A stretch of 64,000 bases of DNA from Torymus aiolomorphi. Its lineage: Eukaryota; Arthropoda; Insecta; Hymenoptera; Torymidae. The stretch covers positions 93,347,628-93,411,627 of the forward strand of contig CM070875.1 of assembly GCA_036365515.1 (NCBI GenBank), in the 5' to 3' direction. The notes under the pieces were generated by a model, which ran no database searches, was not told the DNA's origin, and worked only from the letters and a program-made list of their open reading frames with translations. Shown piece by piece: positions 20,065 through 31,404 of this stretch. The translations under genes were made by a program, and so were the position numbers. Position 1 is the stretch's first letter; the number at the start of each line of letters is the position of its first letter.

Positions 20065-20167
20065 TTCCGGGACGTTTACACTGTACATCGCTGTTATTTC
20101 CGGGACGCGCTGTTTTTTCCGGGACGTCCCGGAAATTTTTCTGTACGTAAGCGTTATTTCTGGGACG
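20065..20167. repeat. Dispersed TTCCGGGACG repeat with 18-bp palindrome
   Basis: The decamer occurs at 20065, 20098 and 20117, with a variant at 20158. At 20117-20134 it forms the perfect palindrome TTCCGGGACGTCCCGGAA. Confidence 0.6.
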
Positions 20168-20282
20168 CGTCTAGAGTCAATAACCCCAGGGATATTATTT
20201 CTTTAGTCACGCGCTTATATAGGGAACTCTGAAGAGATAAACTATAGGACCCTGTAGATTACCAGAAATAACGTGTATAGGT

Positions 20283-20285
<3 letters not shown>

Positions 20286-20359
<74 letters not shown>
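20286..20359. repeat. (TA)n microsatellite
   Basis: About 37 TA units immediately before the Helitron region. Confidence 0.9.
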
Positions 20360-20362
<3 letters not shown>

Positions 20363-20486
20363 TAGGAGAGGCGTTGCCGAGCTCGTCCTCGAACATCTCG
20401 CGTCATCATCCTTTTCTACGTTAAAAGTAAATAAACAGAAATGTAGTAAAAATAAAAATTTAGAGTATGAATCATATTTTGCTAAT

Positions 20487-22820
20487 ATGAGTTATGTTTG
20501 TAAATTTCGTTCGGCAGTATATTGGAAAGAAGAAAATAATAAATCAATTTGTTGTAGTAAGGGTAAAATAATTTTGTCTCCGCTAAGTATATATAATAAA
20601 ACACTAAAGAATCTATTATTATATGATAACAATTTTCGAACTTTAATCAGATATTATAATAAATTATTTTGCTTTGCTACATTTAGTGCAAAGGTAAAAT
20701 ACGAAAAGAAAAAAGCTATTTATAATTTAAAAATTCAAAGACAAGTTTTTCATATAGCGACGAATACTTTATTACCAAAAAAAAGTGCAGAACCTTCGTG
20801 TGGTCAATTATATACATACATTGACAATACTGCAATTGAAATGAAAATAAAGAGTCATAAAGATTTAACTCAAGAACATTTAAAATTATTGACTGAAATT
20901 TTAAATAGTAATCCTTATGCTAAGCAGTATAAATATTTACACGAAATAACCAATACAGAGAAACTTTCAAATTATAAATTATATTTTGTTCGTAAGAATA
21001 ATAATCAAAAACATAATTATACTAAACCATTAACGTCGGAATGTGCAGCTATAATTATTTCCAAATCAGGAATCCCTGATCTATACGTTTATCCAAAAAA
21101 TAGTTCTAATGAAAAAGAATACACATATTTAAGTAAATTATGACATCATGTTGACCCAATGATATTTTCCATCAGGAGATTTAGGCTGGATATACTAAAT
21201 GGTTATACTAAAAAACCATATGATTCAAAAGAAAACCTTCTAACAATATTACAGCACTATTCTTATAGATTAGCTTACAGACCAAATTCAGAAAATTTCA
21301 ATCCACTTTTATTTGGAGGGAGACTAACCCAACAATTCTTTTTACATGCCTATATTATGATAGAAAACAATAGAATGAATTATTTTAGGCAGAAACAAAA
21401 GAAATTACGTACTGAATGTTATCAAGGTTTGAGGGATCATGTTATAAATAGTGCATTAAATATATCAGAAAATTTTGAAAAAAAAGAAAGACTAGGAAAT
21501 ATTTTTGTACTACCAGCAACTTATATAGGTAGTCCTAGATATATGCAGCAACATTATCAAGATGCAATGGCAATAGTAAGAAATATTGGTCGACCTGATT
21601 TATTTATAACTATGACGTGTAATCCTAAGTGGAAAGAATTAAAAAATGTATTAACGACATTTCCTATCGGAACTAAGCCCAATGATATACCAAATATTAC
21701 AGTTAGATTATTTTATACAAAATTTAAGTGTTTACTTAATGATAGAGAAAACCATCAAATTTTTGGAAATGCTTTAGCTTATGTGTATACTATTGAATTT
21801 CAGAAAAGAGGATTACCGTATGTACATCTTGTAGTAACATTATATCATAAAAATAAATCAATGACGCCAGAAGTTATTAATAAACACATTTCTGCTGAGA
21901 TACCTTCTAATAATGATAAAAAATTACAAAAATTAGTTATAAAACATATGTTACATGGACCACATAGTGAAAATTCTCCGTGTTACGATAAATGTAAAGA
22001 CGTTTGTAAAAAAAATTTTCCTAAACCTTTTCAATCGTCAACAACATTTTAAAAAAATGGTTATGCTCAATATAAACAAACAAATAATTCTTCTGATAAT
22101 TACACATATCGACGTAAAAGAAGTAAAAAAATTATTCCAGTAGATAATTCAATGGCAGTTCCTTACAATAAATTTTTATTAGAAAAATATAAATGTCATA
22201 TTAATGTTGAATATTGTGCTTCAATTCAAAGCATCAAATATATTTTTGATTATATAGATAAAGGTAGTGATAGAGCTTTTTGTACATTAAAAAAAAATGA
22301 TGACAAAAGAAATGGAATATATGATGAAATTACTGAATATATTGATGGCCGGTACTTGAGCCCAATGGAAGCAGCATGGCGGTTACAAAAATTTCCCTTA
22401 TGTGGAAGGAGTCATACTGTTATCCGTTTAGCAGTTCATACAGAAAATCAACAAAAAATTGTTTTTGAAGAAAATTATGAAATAGATGCTCTTGATAATT
22501 GGAAAACAACTTTAACAGCGTGGTTTGGCTTGAATAAAAATGACAAATTTGCAAATAGTATAAAATACGTTAATATACCGCATTATTATATATTTAACGC
22601 AAAAAAAGTTTGGGTAAAACTTGAACGTGAACAAAAACATTATGCTATTGGACGTTTAAATATAGTATCTCCAAATGATTTTGAAAGATTCGCTTTAAAA
22701 TTAATATTAAGTCGTATAAAAGCTACTTCCTTTAAAGATTTACGTGCATATAAAAATGTAACGTATAATACTCATAAAGAAGCTGCGACTGCAATGGATT
22801 TAATAGAAAACGATTTATAA
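20487..22820 (+). pseudogene. Helitron-1 Rep (rolling-circle initiator) region
   Basis: Three main frames occur: 20487-21143, 21159-22052 and 22152-22820. The first ends in YLSKL-stop followed directly by HHVDPMIF, a family landmark, so a nonsense codon plus nearby frameshifts separate it. The second is the Helitron-like N domain (RNIGRPDLFITMTCNPKW). Its HUH motif reads GLPYVHLVV, so the first catalytic His is Tyr. The third carries YCASIQSIKYIFDYIDKGSDR, the region holding the catalytic tyrosines, and DGRYLSPMEAAWRL. The intact protein would nick and ligate DNA for rolling-circle transposition. Several lesions make it inactive. Confidence 0.85.
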
Positions 22821-22853
22821 ATTAAAAAAATTTTTGAAGAAGCATGTCATATC

Positions 22854-24166
22854 ATGTTACCTTTTCAATTCCGTAAATTTTTTACTTCGTTTCTACTAAC
22901 AGAAAATATTCAAGCCAATATTATTTGGGAAAATTTTAAAAAATACTTTAGTAAAGATTTTCATGAAAATAAAGATAACTTAGCTTTAGATCATATAAAT
23001 AAATTATTATTGTTGGAAGATTCATCTTGTACAGATTTTGGATTACCTGAACCTGATCCCATCATAAATGATATAAAATACGATAGTAAAATAATTTCAA
23101 TTCGTAAGGAAATATTCGAAGATATGTTTACAAAATTAAATGAAGATCAAAAATTTATTTTCAAACAACTTATAAAAAATATAAATAAAATAAATTTTAT
23201 AGACGGTCCTGGAGGTTCGGGTAAAACATTTTTATATAAAACTTTAACTTATTATTTTCTATCAAAAGGAAAAAATATATGAATGGCTTGGACTGGTATA
23301 GCATCTATTCTATTACCCAAAGGAATGACTACTCATAGAACCTTTAGATTACCATTAGATTTAAATAGTATTGAAAATTATTTTTTAAAATTAGAATCAG
23401 ATAAAAGGAAATTAAGAGAAACAGAAGTCATAATCTGGGATGAAGCATCTATGATACCCAAAAAATCTTTAGAAATTATTGACAGAACTTCAAGAGATTT
23501 ATGTACAAACGATTTACCTTTTGGGGGAAAATTAATAATTTTAGGAGGTGATTTTCGACAAATACTCCCAATAATGAAAAACGGATTTAGAAGTGCTATA
23601 ATTGAAGACACTATTAAATATTCTGAACTTTGGCATTTATTTAAAATTTTCAAATTAAAACACAATATTCGTTCTCAGAATAATGCATTCTCAAAATTAT
23701 TATTACAAATTGGAGACGATAATATAAATCCTTTTATAATACCTAATAATTGGAGAACTAACGATGTTTGCTTACAAATTTATAAAAATATTAATAAAAT
23801 AAATGATTATGATCGTGTTATTTTAGCACCTCATAACGAAGACATTAAATTTTTGAATAAAAAAATTTTAATGTTATTAAATGGTGATAAGAAGACTTAT
23901 TATAATACAGATTATGCGACTCATAAAGCTGTTGATCAAAGTGATGACAATATTCATCTACTTTTTCCAATAGAAACATTAAACAATATTTATGAAGGTT
24001 TGCCACCTCATAAATTAGATTTAAAAGTTAATGCTATTGTTATGTTAATTAGAAATTTGAGTATACGCGAAGGTTTGTGTAACGGTACTAGACTTAAAAT
24101 AACCAAATTATTTAGATATAATATTGAAGCAGAAATATTAACAGGAGAAAAAGTAGATAATAGCCC
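22854..24166 (+). pseudogene. Helitron-1 PIF1-type helicase, main part
   Basis: Walker A is GPGGSGKT near 23215. A TGA at 23280-23282 interrupts the frame just before MAWTGIASILLPKG. Walker B (VIIWDEASM) is followed by GGDFRQILP and HNIRS, which match PIF1 motifs. The last native residues precede the foldback insertion at 24167, and the helicase resumes at 26829. The codon at the TGA is a Ser in the related copy at 32350. Confidence 0.85.
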
Positions 24167-24668
24167 GCGTAAAAAAATTTACGTTTGGCACAAGTTTGGG
24201 TAATGTTCATGTTTGGTAAAACCTCTGCCAAACTTGCCCAACGAGACTTTGCCAAACTTCGAATTTTCCGGCTTATTGTTTAGCTAAAGTTACGCGGAAG
24301 TTTCGCAGAGGTTTGTCGAAAGTTTGTATTTTTTAATTTTGCAGTTTATTGTTTATCTGGAGTTCCGCGGAAGTTTCGCAAAAGTTTGTCTAAAGTATTG
24401 CATTTTTTAATTTTCTAGCTTATTATTTAGTTGAAGTTACAAGGAAGTTTCGCAAAACTTTGTCTAAAGTTTGCATTTTTTAATTTTTCAGTTTATTGTT
24501 TAGCTGAAGTTACGAGGAAGTTTCGCAGAAGTTTGTCTAATGTATTACTAAACGAGAAATAAAAAATTGAGTTAATCCGTCAGTACTTTGTGAAAGTTTG
24601 TCAAAAGTTTTGCCAAACCTCTGCGAAACTTCTGCAAAATGTTTACGACAGACGACGAGAGAGAGAGG

Positions 24669-24701
<33 letters not shown>

Positions 24702-26188
24702 CCGAGGTGCCGAGCTTACCGAATCGAAGGTTACGCGTCATCACTCAGGAAGAGGCGAAAGTACTTCGTCGGTGACAGCGGGATGACCGAGGCGACCTGG
24801 CAGTCGGCAAGCCTCCAATCGCCTTCACCAAGGACCGACACGGAAGCGGGCTCGTAATTCTTCACCTCGGAGCAGAGCGACCGGCAAGCGCGCCAGACCA
24901 GCGCGACCGAGCGGAGTTCCCGAGCAACACGAACCGTCTTCAAGGTTTACGGCGTCGAGGAACCGACATAGCCGTGCAGCTCTCCAAGTCCTGCAGCAGA
25001 CCCGTCCTCCTAAGCGCTTTGCTCACGGCGGCACGTCGCCGTCGTAGAGAGACCAAAAATTCTACCCATTCTTTTCATCATCTCTTTCTGCATCAATACC
25101 GTACATATATACGCTGGGGGAAAGATTCCGCCGCCGTTGTCCCCGTCGTTACCTCTAACCTCTACGTTGTATAATCTGGTGATCTGCAACAGCAAAATAG
25201 AAATTCTCACAAAGCATCTATTTTTTTTTTACGTAAAATACGAATCTTGTGTAATTAAAATACTTATCTGATGATCGCCTTGTTATTTATCGTGTATTTA
25301 CACCAAAAGAAACCTTGACTTTCATGTTGCCGTTACGTCAAAATTTTTTACAAAGTCCAAACTACATGAAACTAGTTAATATACAGTGTATTGACAACGC
25401 ATTCAGGTTATTGACAAAAAACGTTATGCGGCAAGTTCATTTCGTCTGAACTTAGAAACATTTTCATCTCGGCAGCATGGAAATACTGAGTCATTTTAAG
25501 TGAAAAATCCAATCGACGGAAAACTGAGATCCAAGGTGATCATCAGATAAGTATTTTAATTACACAAGATTTGTATTTTGTGTAAAAAAAATATGTACGT
25601 TATGAGAATTTCTATTTTGCTGTTGCAGATCACCATTAAACAACGTAGAGGTTAGAGGTAACGACGAGGTCAACGGCGACGGAATCTTTCCCCCAGCGTA
25701 TGTATGAAACCCGAAGCAATGATATCCGGAATTTTAACCTTGCTTTCACAGTATTGATGCAGAAAGATATGATGAAAAGAATGCGTTAGAATAGAATTTT
25801 TGGTCTCTCTGCGACGGTGACACGCCGCCGTGAGCAAAGCGCTTAGGAGGACGGGTCTGCTGCAGGACTTGGAGAGCTGCATGGCTATGTCGGTTCCTCG
25901 GTACCGTAAACCTTGGAGCGCCTCAGAGGTTGCCGGGCTTGTTCGCTCTGCAAGACGGCTCGTGTCACTCGGGAACGCCGCTCGGTCGCACTGGTCTGGC
26001 GCTCTTGCCGGTCGCTCTGCTCCGAGGCGGAGAATTATGAGCCCGCTTCCGTGTCGGTCCTTGGTGAAGGCGATTGGAGGCTTGCCGACTGCCAGGTCGC
26101 CTCGGTCATCCCGCTGTCACCGACGAAGTACTTTCGTCGCTTCCTGTGTGATGACGCGTAACCTTCGATTCGGTAAGCTCGGCGCCTC

Positions 26189-26268
<80 letters not shown>

Positions 26269-26828
26269 GCCTGTCGCAAACATTTTGCAGAAGTTTCGCA
26301 GAGGTTTGGCACAATTTTTAATAAATTTTCACCAAGTACTGACGGATTAACTCAATTTTTATTTCTCGTTTAGCAATACATTAGACAAACTTTTGCGAAA
26401 CTTCCGCGTAACTTCAGCTAAACAATAAACTGGAAAATTAAAAAATGCAAACTTTAGACAAGTTTTTGCGAAACTTCCGCGTAACTTCAGCTAAACAGTA
26501 AGCTAGAAAATTAAAGAATGCAATACTTTAGATGAACTTTTGCGAAACTTCCGCGTAACTCTAGATAAACAATAAACTGAAAAATTAAGAAATACAAACT
26601 TTAAACAAACTTTTGCGAAACTTCCGCGTAACTTCAGCTAAACAATAAGCTGAAAAATTAAAAAATGCAGTACTTTTGACAAACGTCTGCGAAACTTTCG
26701 CGTAACTTCAGCTAAACAATAAGCTGGATAATTCGAAGTATGGCAAAGTCTCGTTGGGCAAGTTTGGCAGAGGTTTTGCCAAACATGAACATTGCCCAAA
26801 CTTGTGCCAAACGTAAATTTTTTTACGC
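24167..26828. mobile_element. Foldback-type element with about 1.1-1.3 kb inverted arms
   Basis: The ends are GCGTAAAAAAATTTACGTTT at 24167 and its exact complement at 26828. The arms run to about 25278 (left) and from 25538 (right), leaving about 260 bp of single-copy centre. The arms contain repeated TTTGTCTAAAGT/GAAGTTTCGC units, a GA/CT tract (24655-24700; 26193-26264) and a GC-rich block with translatable but shadow frames. No transposase is present and no target duplication is obvious. It lies inside the Helitron helicase. Confidence 0.85.
26193..26264. repeat. (CT)n microsatellite in the foldback right arm
   Basis: About 36 CT units. It is longer than its (GA)n counterpart in the left arm. 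Confidence 0.9.
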
Positions 26829-27128
26829 AGGAGATTTTTTATTCCAAGAATTAAATTAAATACAGGAGAATCTTCTTCATTACCGTTTATTCTTTATAAA
26901 AAAACAGTTTCCATTAATATTAGCATTTTGCATGACCATTAATAAATCTCAGGGACAAAGTTTTGATTATGTATAGGGTTATACATCAAAAGGCAATTAT
27001 TCTCACACGGTCAATTATATGTTGCTTTACCACGATGTAGAAATCCAGATAACATATATATACAAAACAATTTAGAAAATTCATTAGAAATTGAAAATAT
27101 TGTTTGGGAAGAAATTCTTGATATTTAA
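26829..27128 (+). pseudogene. Helitron-1 helicase C-terminal part
   Basis: It resumes with FFIPRIKLNTGESSSLPFIL and continues through a broken TINKSQGQSFD-equivalent and SHGQLYVAL segment with several stops. The same region is better preserved at 33200-33560. Confidence 0.7.
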
Positions 27129-27736
27129 AAAAAAACAATTAGTTATATAAGTAAATATGTATATATATTTATTGCATATATTTATTAAAGAATATGTTCA
27201 TATATATTCAAAATTTCTCAACATAAAATATACTCAATAAAAGTATAAGATAAAGGAGAAATTATTTAAATGATAAGAGATTTTAATAATTAGCTAAATG
27301 AAAATTGTATATAAAATTTAATTAAGTTTCGATTTGATCCATATAAAAATACAAATAAAATCAAAGAAAAGATTTTTAAATAAAAATTTTTAAAGTGATT
27401 ATGCTCTTATATTTTCAAAAAACAAATTTCACAATATAAAATATACGCAATAATAGTATAAAATAAATGAGGAATTGTTTAAACGATATTATGAGATCTA
27501 AATCAATAGCTAAATGAAATCGGTATACGAAATTTATTTAAGTTTCAGTTTATACATAAAATAATAAAAATAAAATACAACAAAAGATTTTTAAATCAAA
27601 ATTGACAGTGTAAATGTACTCTTATATATTCAAAAAAATCACTACCTTGAAAATAAATAGGTTCAAAGTCTTCAAGGTCCTATTTTTTAAAGTTGGGAGT
27701 TGACGAGCGGAGCGAGTAGTGGGCGCAGACCCTCTA

Positions 27737-27737
<1 letters not shown>

Positions 27738-27784
<47 letters not shown>
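27738..27784. repeat. (TA)n at Helitron-1 3' end
   Basis: A TA tract directly after terminal CTAG. Confidence 0.9.
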
Positions 27785-27807
27785 GTCGTAAGCGTTATTT
27801 TTGTCAC

Positions 27808-27905
27808 GCAGACCTCCCACGCCCCCCAAGCCCCCTCAGCCCCCCCCCCCGGCGCCCCTCAGACCCCTCGTGACCCCCTCAGACCCCGCTAAGACCCCCT
27901 CATTT
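27808..27905. repeat. C-rich low-complexity tract
   Basis: Variants of GACCCCCTCA and a run of 13 C between the Helitron and piggyBac. Confidence 0.7.
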
Positions 27906-28149
27906 TAATGTTCACTTAACCCTTTGCGGCACAGCGGGATATATATATCCCACCTGAATGAAATCAATATTTTATTATATTAGACTATAAAAATCGTTTT
28001 CGATGGGGATTTTTGCATTTTTACGTCACTGTAGGGTTGAAGTATATGTAGAAGTATGCAATTTAACTTAATTTTTTAATAATTTGTTAATAACAAATTA
28101 AATATTATTAAAAAATGGCTTTTTTCGGAAAAAATGCATTATAGACAGC

Positions 28150-28262
28150 GTATATGATCCAAAGTAAGTCAAATTCGGTATATGTGGGTTTCCGGGGTCG
28201 CTGATTACGAATCTGAGGTTAGTTTTGCAAAATTCAAAATGGCAGATCCAAGATGGCGAACA
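28150..28262 (-). repeat. piggyBac subterminal repeat, left copy
   Basis: GGGGTCGCTGATTACGAATC and AAATTCAAAATGGCAGATCC match, inverted, the repeats at 30480-30830. Confidence 0.75.
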
Positions 28263-28549
28263 AAATCTGAAATCATTGATTGTGGATCTAAAGAAGTATG
28301 CGCGCATACGTACATGTATGGGTTTCTGTGTGTGTCTCGTCAAATAAATTAAATATAATGCTTTATAAGTGTAATTACTGATTCTGCCACTAGGTGGCGA
28401 AAGGCGATTTTGCTAACCACAATAAAAAATTGAAAGTTGAAGTATTATATCAGAGCGTTATAATTGCATCAGAATTTTCTTTTTGTATTCGCGTACATGG
28501 GTATTTTTGTGAGTAATTTTAGGTGATATTACTTGCATTGGTTGCAATA

Positions 28550-30211
28550 ATGGGTAGAAGACAAAGGTTGGTTGTGACAGATATACCTAGTGATTCTGAG
28601 CTTGAGTCTATTGATGGATTATGCCAATCTAGCGATGATGAGGTACTACGTTCGTCCGAAGGCCAATTATTTGACGATGAGGAAGAAGAAGAAGAAGAAT
28701 CTGAAGAAGATGAAATAGAAGAAGACACAACGGAAAAATGGAAGGCCGTAAAAAAGGCGAGAGATGATACTCCATTTTCTGAAAATGTCGGTCCTAATCT
28801 TCCTGAAAACGTTAGAACACCCTTAGAAATCTTTTTGTCCTTATTTTCTTCTGATCTTTTGAACTCTATAGTGACTCAGATAAATCTCTACGCACAACAA
28901 AAAAACGAAAAGGAGAACCAATTACAGAAGATGAATTACTCATTTTTTTAGGGATCAATATTCTAATGGGGATAAAGAAATTACCGTCATATCGTGATTA
29001 TTGGTCTGTTGATCCTAAACTGAGTGATCCGTTTATAAGCTCATTGATGACAGTGAACCGTTTTGGATACTTTCTAGGTAATTTACATCTTTCAGATACT
29101 AGAAATGAACCAGAAAAAGTGATCCAAATTATGATAAATTGTACGAAGTACGTCCTATGTTGATCACACTGAATGAAAATTTCAAAAAAATTTTTAAGCC
29201 AGGTAAGTATCAATCGGTTGATGAATCTATGATAAAATTCAAAGGTCGCTCTAGCCTAAAACAATACATGCCTCAAAAACCGACAAACGAGGGTACAAAT
29301 GTTGGGTTCCTGCGGATGAGTCTGGATATGTATGCGAATTCCAGGTGTATACAGGAAAATCTAAAAATTCTGAGAAGGAACTCGGACCACGAGTTGTGAA
29401 AGATCTTACTCGTGAACTTGTTGGTAAAAATCATCACGTTTACTTTGATAACTATTTCACAAGCGTAAACCTTATGGTTGAACTAAAAAATGATAAAATT
29501 TTTGCTTGTGAAACCGTTCGTAAAAAGCGTAAAAGATTGCCAAAGAGTGAAATTCCGGATAAAAAAATGAAACGTGGTGATTACGAGTATAAAACATCAA
29601 ATACTGGTATTCGATGGATAAAATGGATGGATAAGAAGTCAGTACGTTTTTTATCCAATTATCATGATCCTTGTGAAACAACCATGGTACAGCGCAGACA
29701 AAAAGATGGATCTTTGTTGAATATAACTTCGCCAGTAATGTGCTCAGACTATAATAAGTACATGGGTTATGTTGATAAATCTGATCATCTGGTTTCGACG
29801 TATAAAATAGACCATAAGTCAAAAAAATGGTGGGATCGTATATTTTGGCATTTCGTAGATGTTACTATTATAAATTCATTTATTTTATACAACAAAGTAG
29901 GTTCGAAACCTCAACTGACTTCTAAAGAATTTCGCCTTAGGTTAGTGGAACAGTTGACTGCTAGCAAATCCCCAACTAAAAAAGGCAGAAAATTGTTGAC
30001 AAGTTTCACAAGTAGTAAGAAGCCCAAAGTAGCAATCGAAAAAAGAGGATCTGAAGCTGCTCATTTACCTATTTCGTTAGACAAGCCAAGGCGCTGTGTC
30101 CATTGCAGTACAAATGATAAAGAAATGCGATCTCTTTGGAAATGCAAAGCTTGTGATGTACCATTATGCCTAAAATTTAAAAGTAACTGTTTCAATTTGT
30201 ACCACAACTGA
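28550..30211 (+). pseudogene. piggyBac transposase, three frameshifts
   Basis: It begins MGRRQRLVVTDIPSDSE with an acidic N-terminal tail (poly-Glu from a GAA run). The catalytic aspartates of the DDD triad are visible: VDESMIKFKGRSSLKQY, HVYFDNYFTS and GYVDKSDHLVSTYKID. The C-terminus has a cysteine-rich zinc finger (RRCVHCSTND, WKCKACDVPLC). Single-base changes near 28900 (A-run), near 29115 (A-run) and near 29280 break the frame. All core motifs survive, so decay is recent. The first in-frame ATG at 28523 lies further 5', but the Met at 28550 fits the family better. Confidence 0.9.
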
Positions 30212-30479
30212 ATAAAAATCAAATATTTATAATATATATAAAAAAATAGAAAATATATAAAAATAATAACAAATAGAAATAAAAAAATAAAAAAACCCAA
30301 AAAAAAATAAAAAAACAAAAAAAAATAAAAAAAAAATGAAAAAAAATACAAAAAAAACATGGAGACTATAACCACCACATCCTCGTCGTGTTTCTGGATT
30401 TAGCTGAGAGTGGTAATAATTTACATAGAAACAAATAACAATTTTGACGCCATTTTAGATCAAATTTTGTTGAATATAA

Positions 30480-30830
30480 AAAATCTCATTCGCCATCTTG
30501 GATCCGCCATTTTGAATTTTGCAAAACTAACTTCAGATTCGAAATCAGCGGCCACAAAAATCCCTGTCTACCTTATTTGATCGAATTTGGTTGACTTTTC
30601 AAAAATTTTGTCCGCCATCTTGGATCCGCCATTTTGAATTTTGCAAAACTAACCTCATATTCTTAATCAGCGACCCCAAAAACCCCTGTGTACAAAATTT
30701 GATTGAATTTGGTTGACTTAAAAATTTTGTCCGCCATCTTGGATCCGCCATTTTGAATCTTGCAAAACTAACCTCAGATTCGTAATCAGCGACCCCAAAA
30801 ACCCCTGTATACCAAATTTGATCGAAATAC
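30480..30830 (+). repeat. piggyBac subterminal repeats, three tandem copies of about 120 bp
   Basis: Each copy contains CGCCATCTTGGATCCGCCAT, TTGCAAAACTAACTTCAGAT (or a variant), CAGCGACCCCAAAAACCCCT and a TTTGATTGAATTTGG-type end. Confidence 0.8.
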
Positions 30831-30864
30831 ACTTGAACAAAAAATGTATGCCGCAAAGGGTTAA

Positions 30865-31266
30865 AAGTTTATTTTTTTCATGTATTTTTCATATGTTTTA
30901 TTAATAAGGTAGTATATACAGACGTAACGTTTAAGAGTAATTTTGAATTCTTAATTTCTGAAATAAAAGAGTAAATTATTGAGAAAATTACATTAATTAT
31001 ATATAAAAATGTATTTTATGTATATTTCATATATTATATAAAATTAATAATTTATATTTTTCATATGTTTTATTAATAGGGTAATATTTATAGATGTAAC
31101 GCTTAAGAGTAGTTTTGAATTCTTAATTTCTGAAATAAAAGAGTAAATTATTAAGAAAATTACATTAATTATTTATTAAGATATATTTTATTCTATTTTT
31201 TCCACATCACCTTGGAGGTAAATAGAAAGATGCGTTTTATTTTTAAGTGGTATCCCCAGTAAGCCT
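30865..31266 (-). mobile_element. Inverted Helitron 3' segment, truncated by the piggyBac flank
   Basis: In reverse it matches the 400 bp before the Helitron end at 49668 (TACTGGGGATACCACTTAAA, ACATCTTTCTATTTACCTCC-type, two tandem TTAAGAATTC/CTTAAG units of about 175 bp). The CTAG end itself is missing. Confidence 0.6.
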
Positions 31267-31404
31267 AATCCATAATGAATTGTATCCAAGATTTAAATCT
31301 TTAAGAATGTCGATGAAAATTGTTACTCGGAGGTTTTCAGGGTCATAAAAAGGATGCAACCACAGATATGTGAAGCTTACGAAGAAGTTGACGATCTCAA
31401 ACAT

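Larger units (their letters stand above)
20360..27737 (+). mobile_element. Helitron-1, autonomous type, decayed
   Basis: Rep and helicase coding remnants are followed by a 3' end with GACGAGCGGAGCGAG, a short GGG/CCC hairpin and terminal CTAG (27734-27737). The element sits between (TA)n tracts, and Helitrons insert between A and T. The 5' end (expected TC) was not identified precisely. A foldback element (24167-26828) splits the helicase. The 3' non-coding 600 bp (27129-27733) is AT-rich with a repeated AAAATATACGCAATA-type unit and no gene. Confidence 0.75.
27920..30860 (+). mobile_element. piggyBac transposon with TTAA target duplication
   Basis: The left end is CCCTTTGCGGCA at 27920 and the right end TGCCGCAAAGGG ends at 30860, a perfect 12-bp inverted repeat. 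TTAA flanks both sides (27916-27919 and 30861-30864). A GGGATATATATATCCC palindrome lies just inside the left end. Subterminal repeats of about 120 bp occur near both ends. The transposase is frameshifted. The AT-rich run 30236-30360 is low complexity. Confidence 0.93.
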
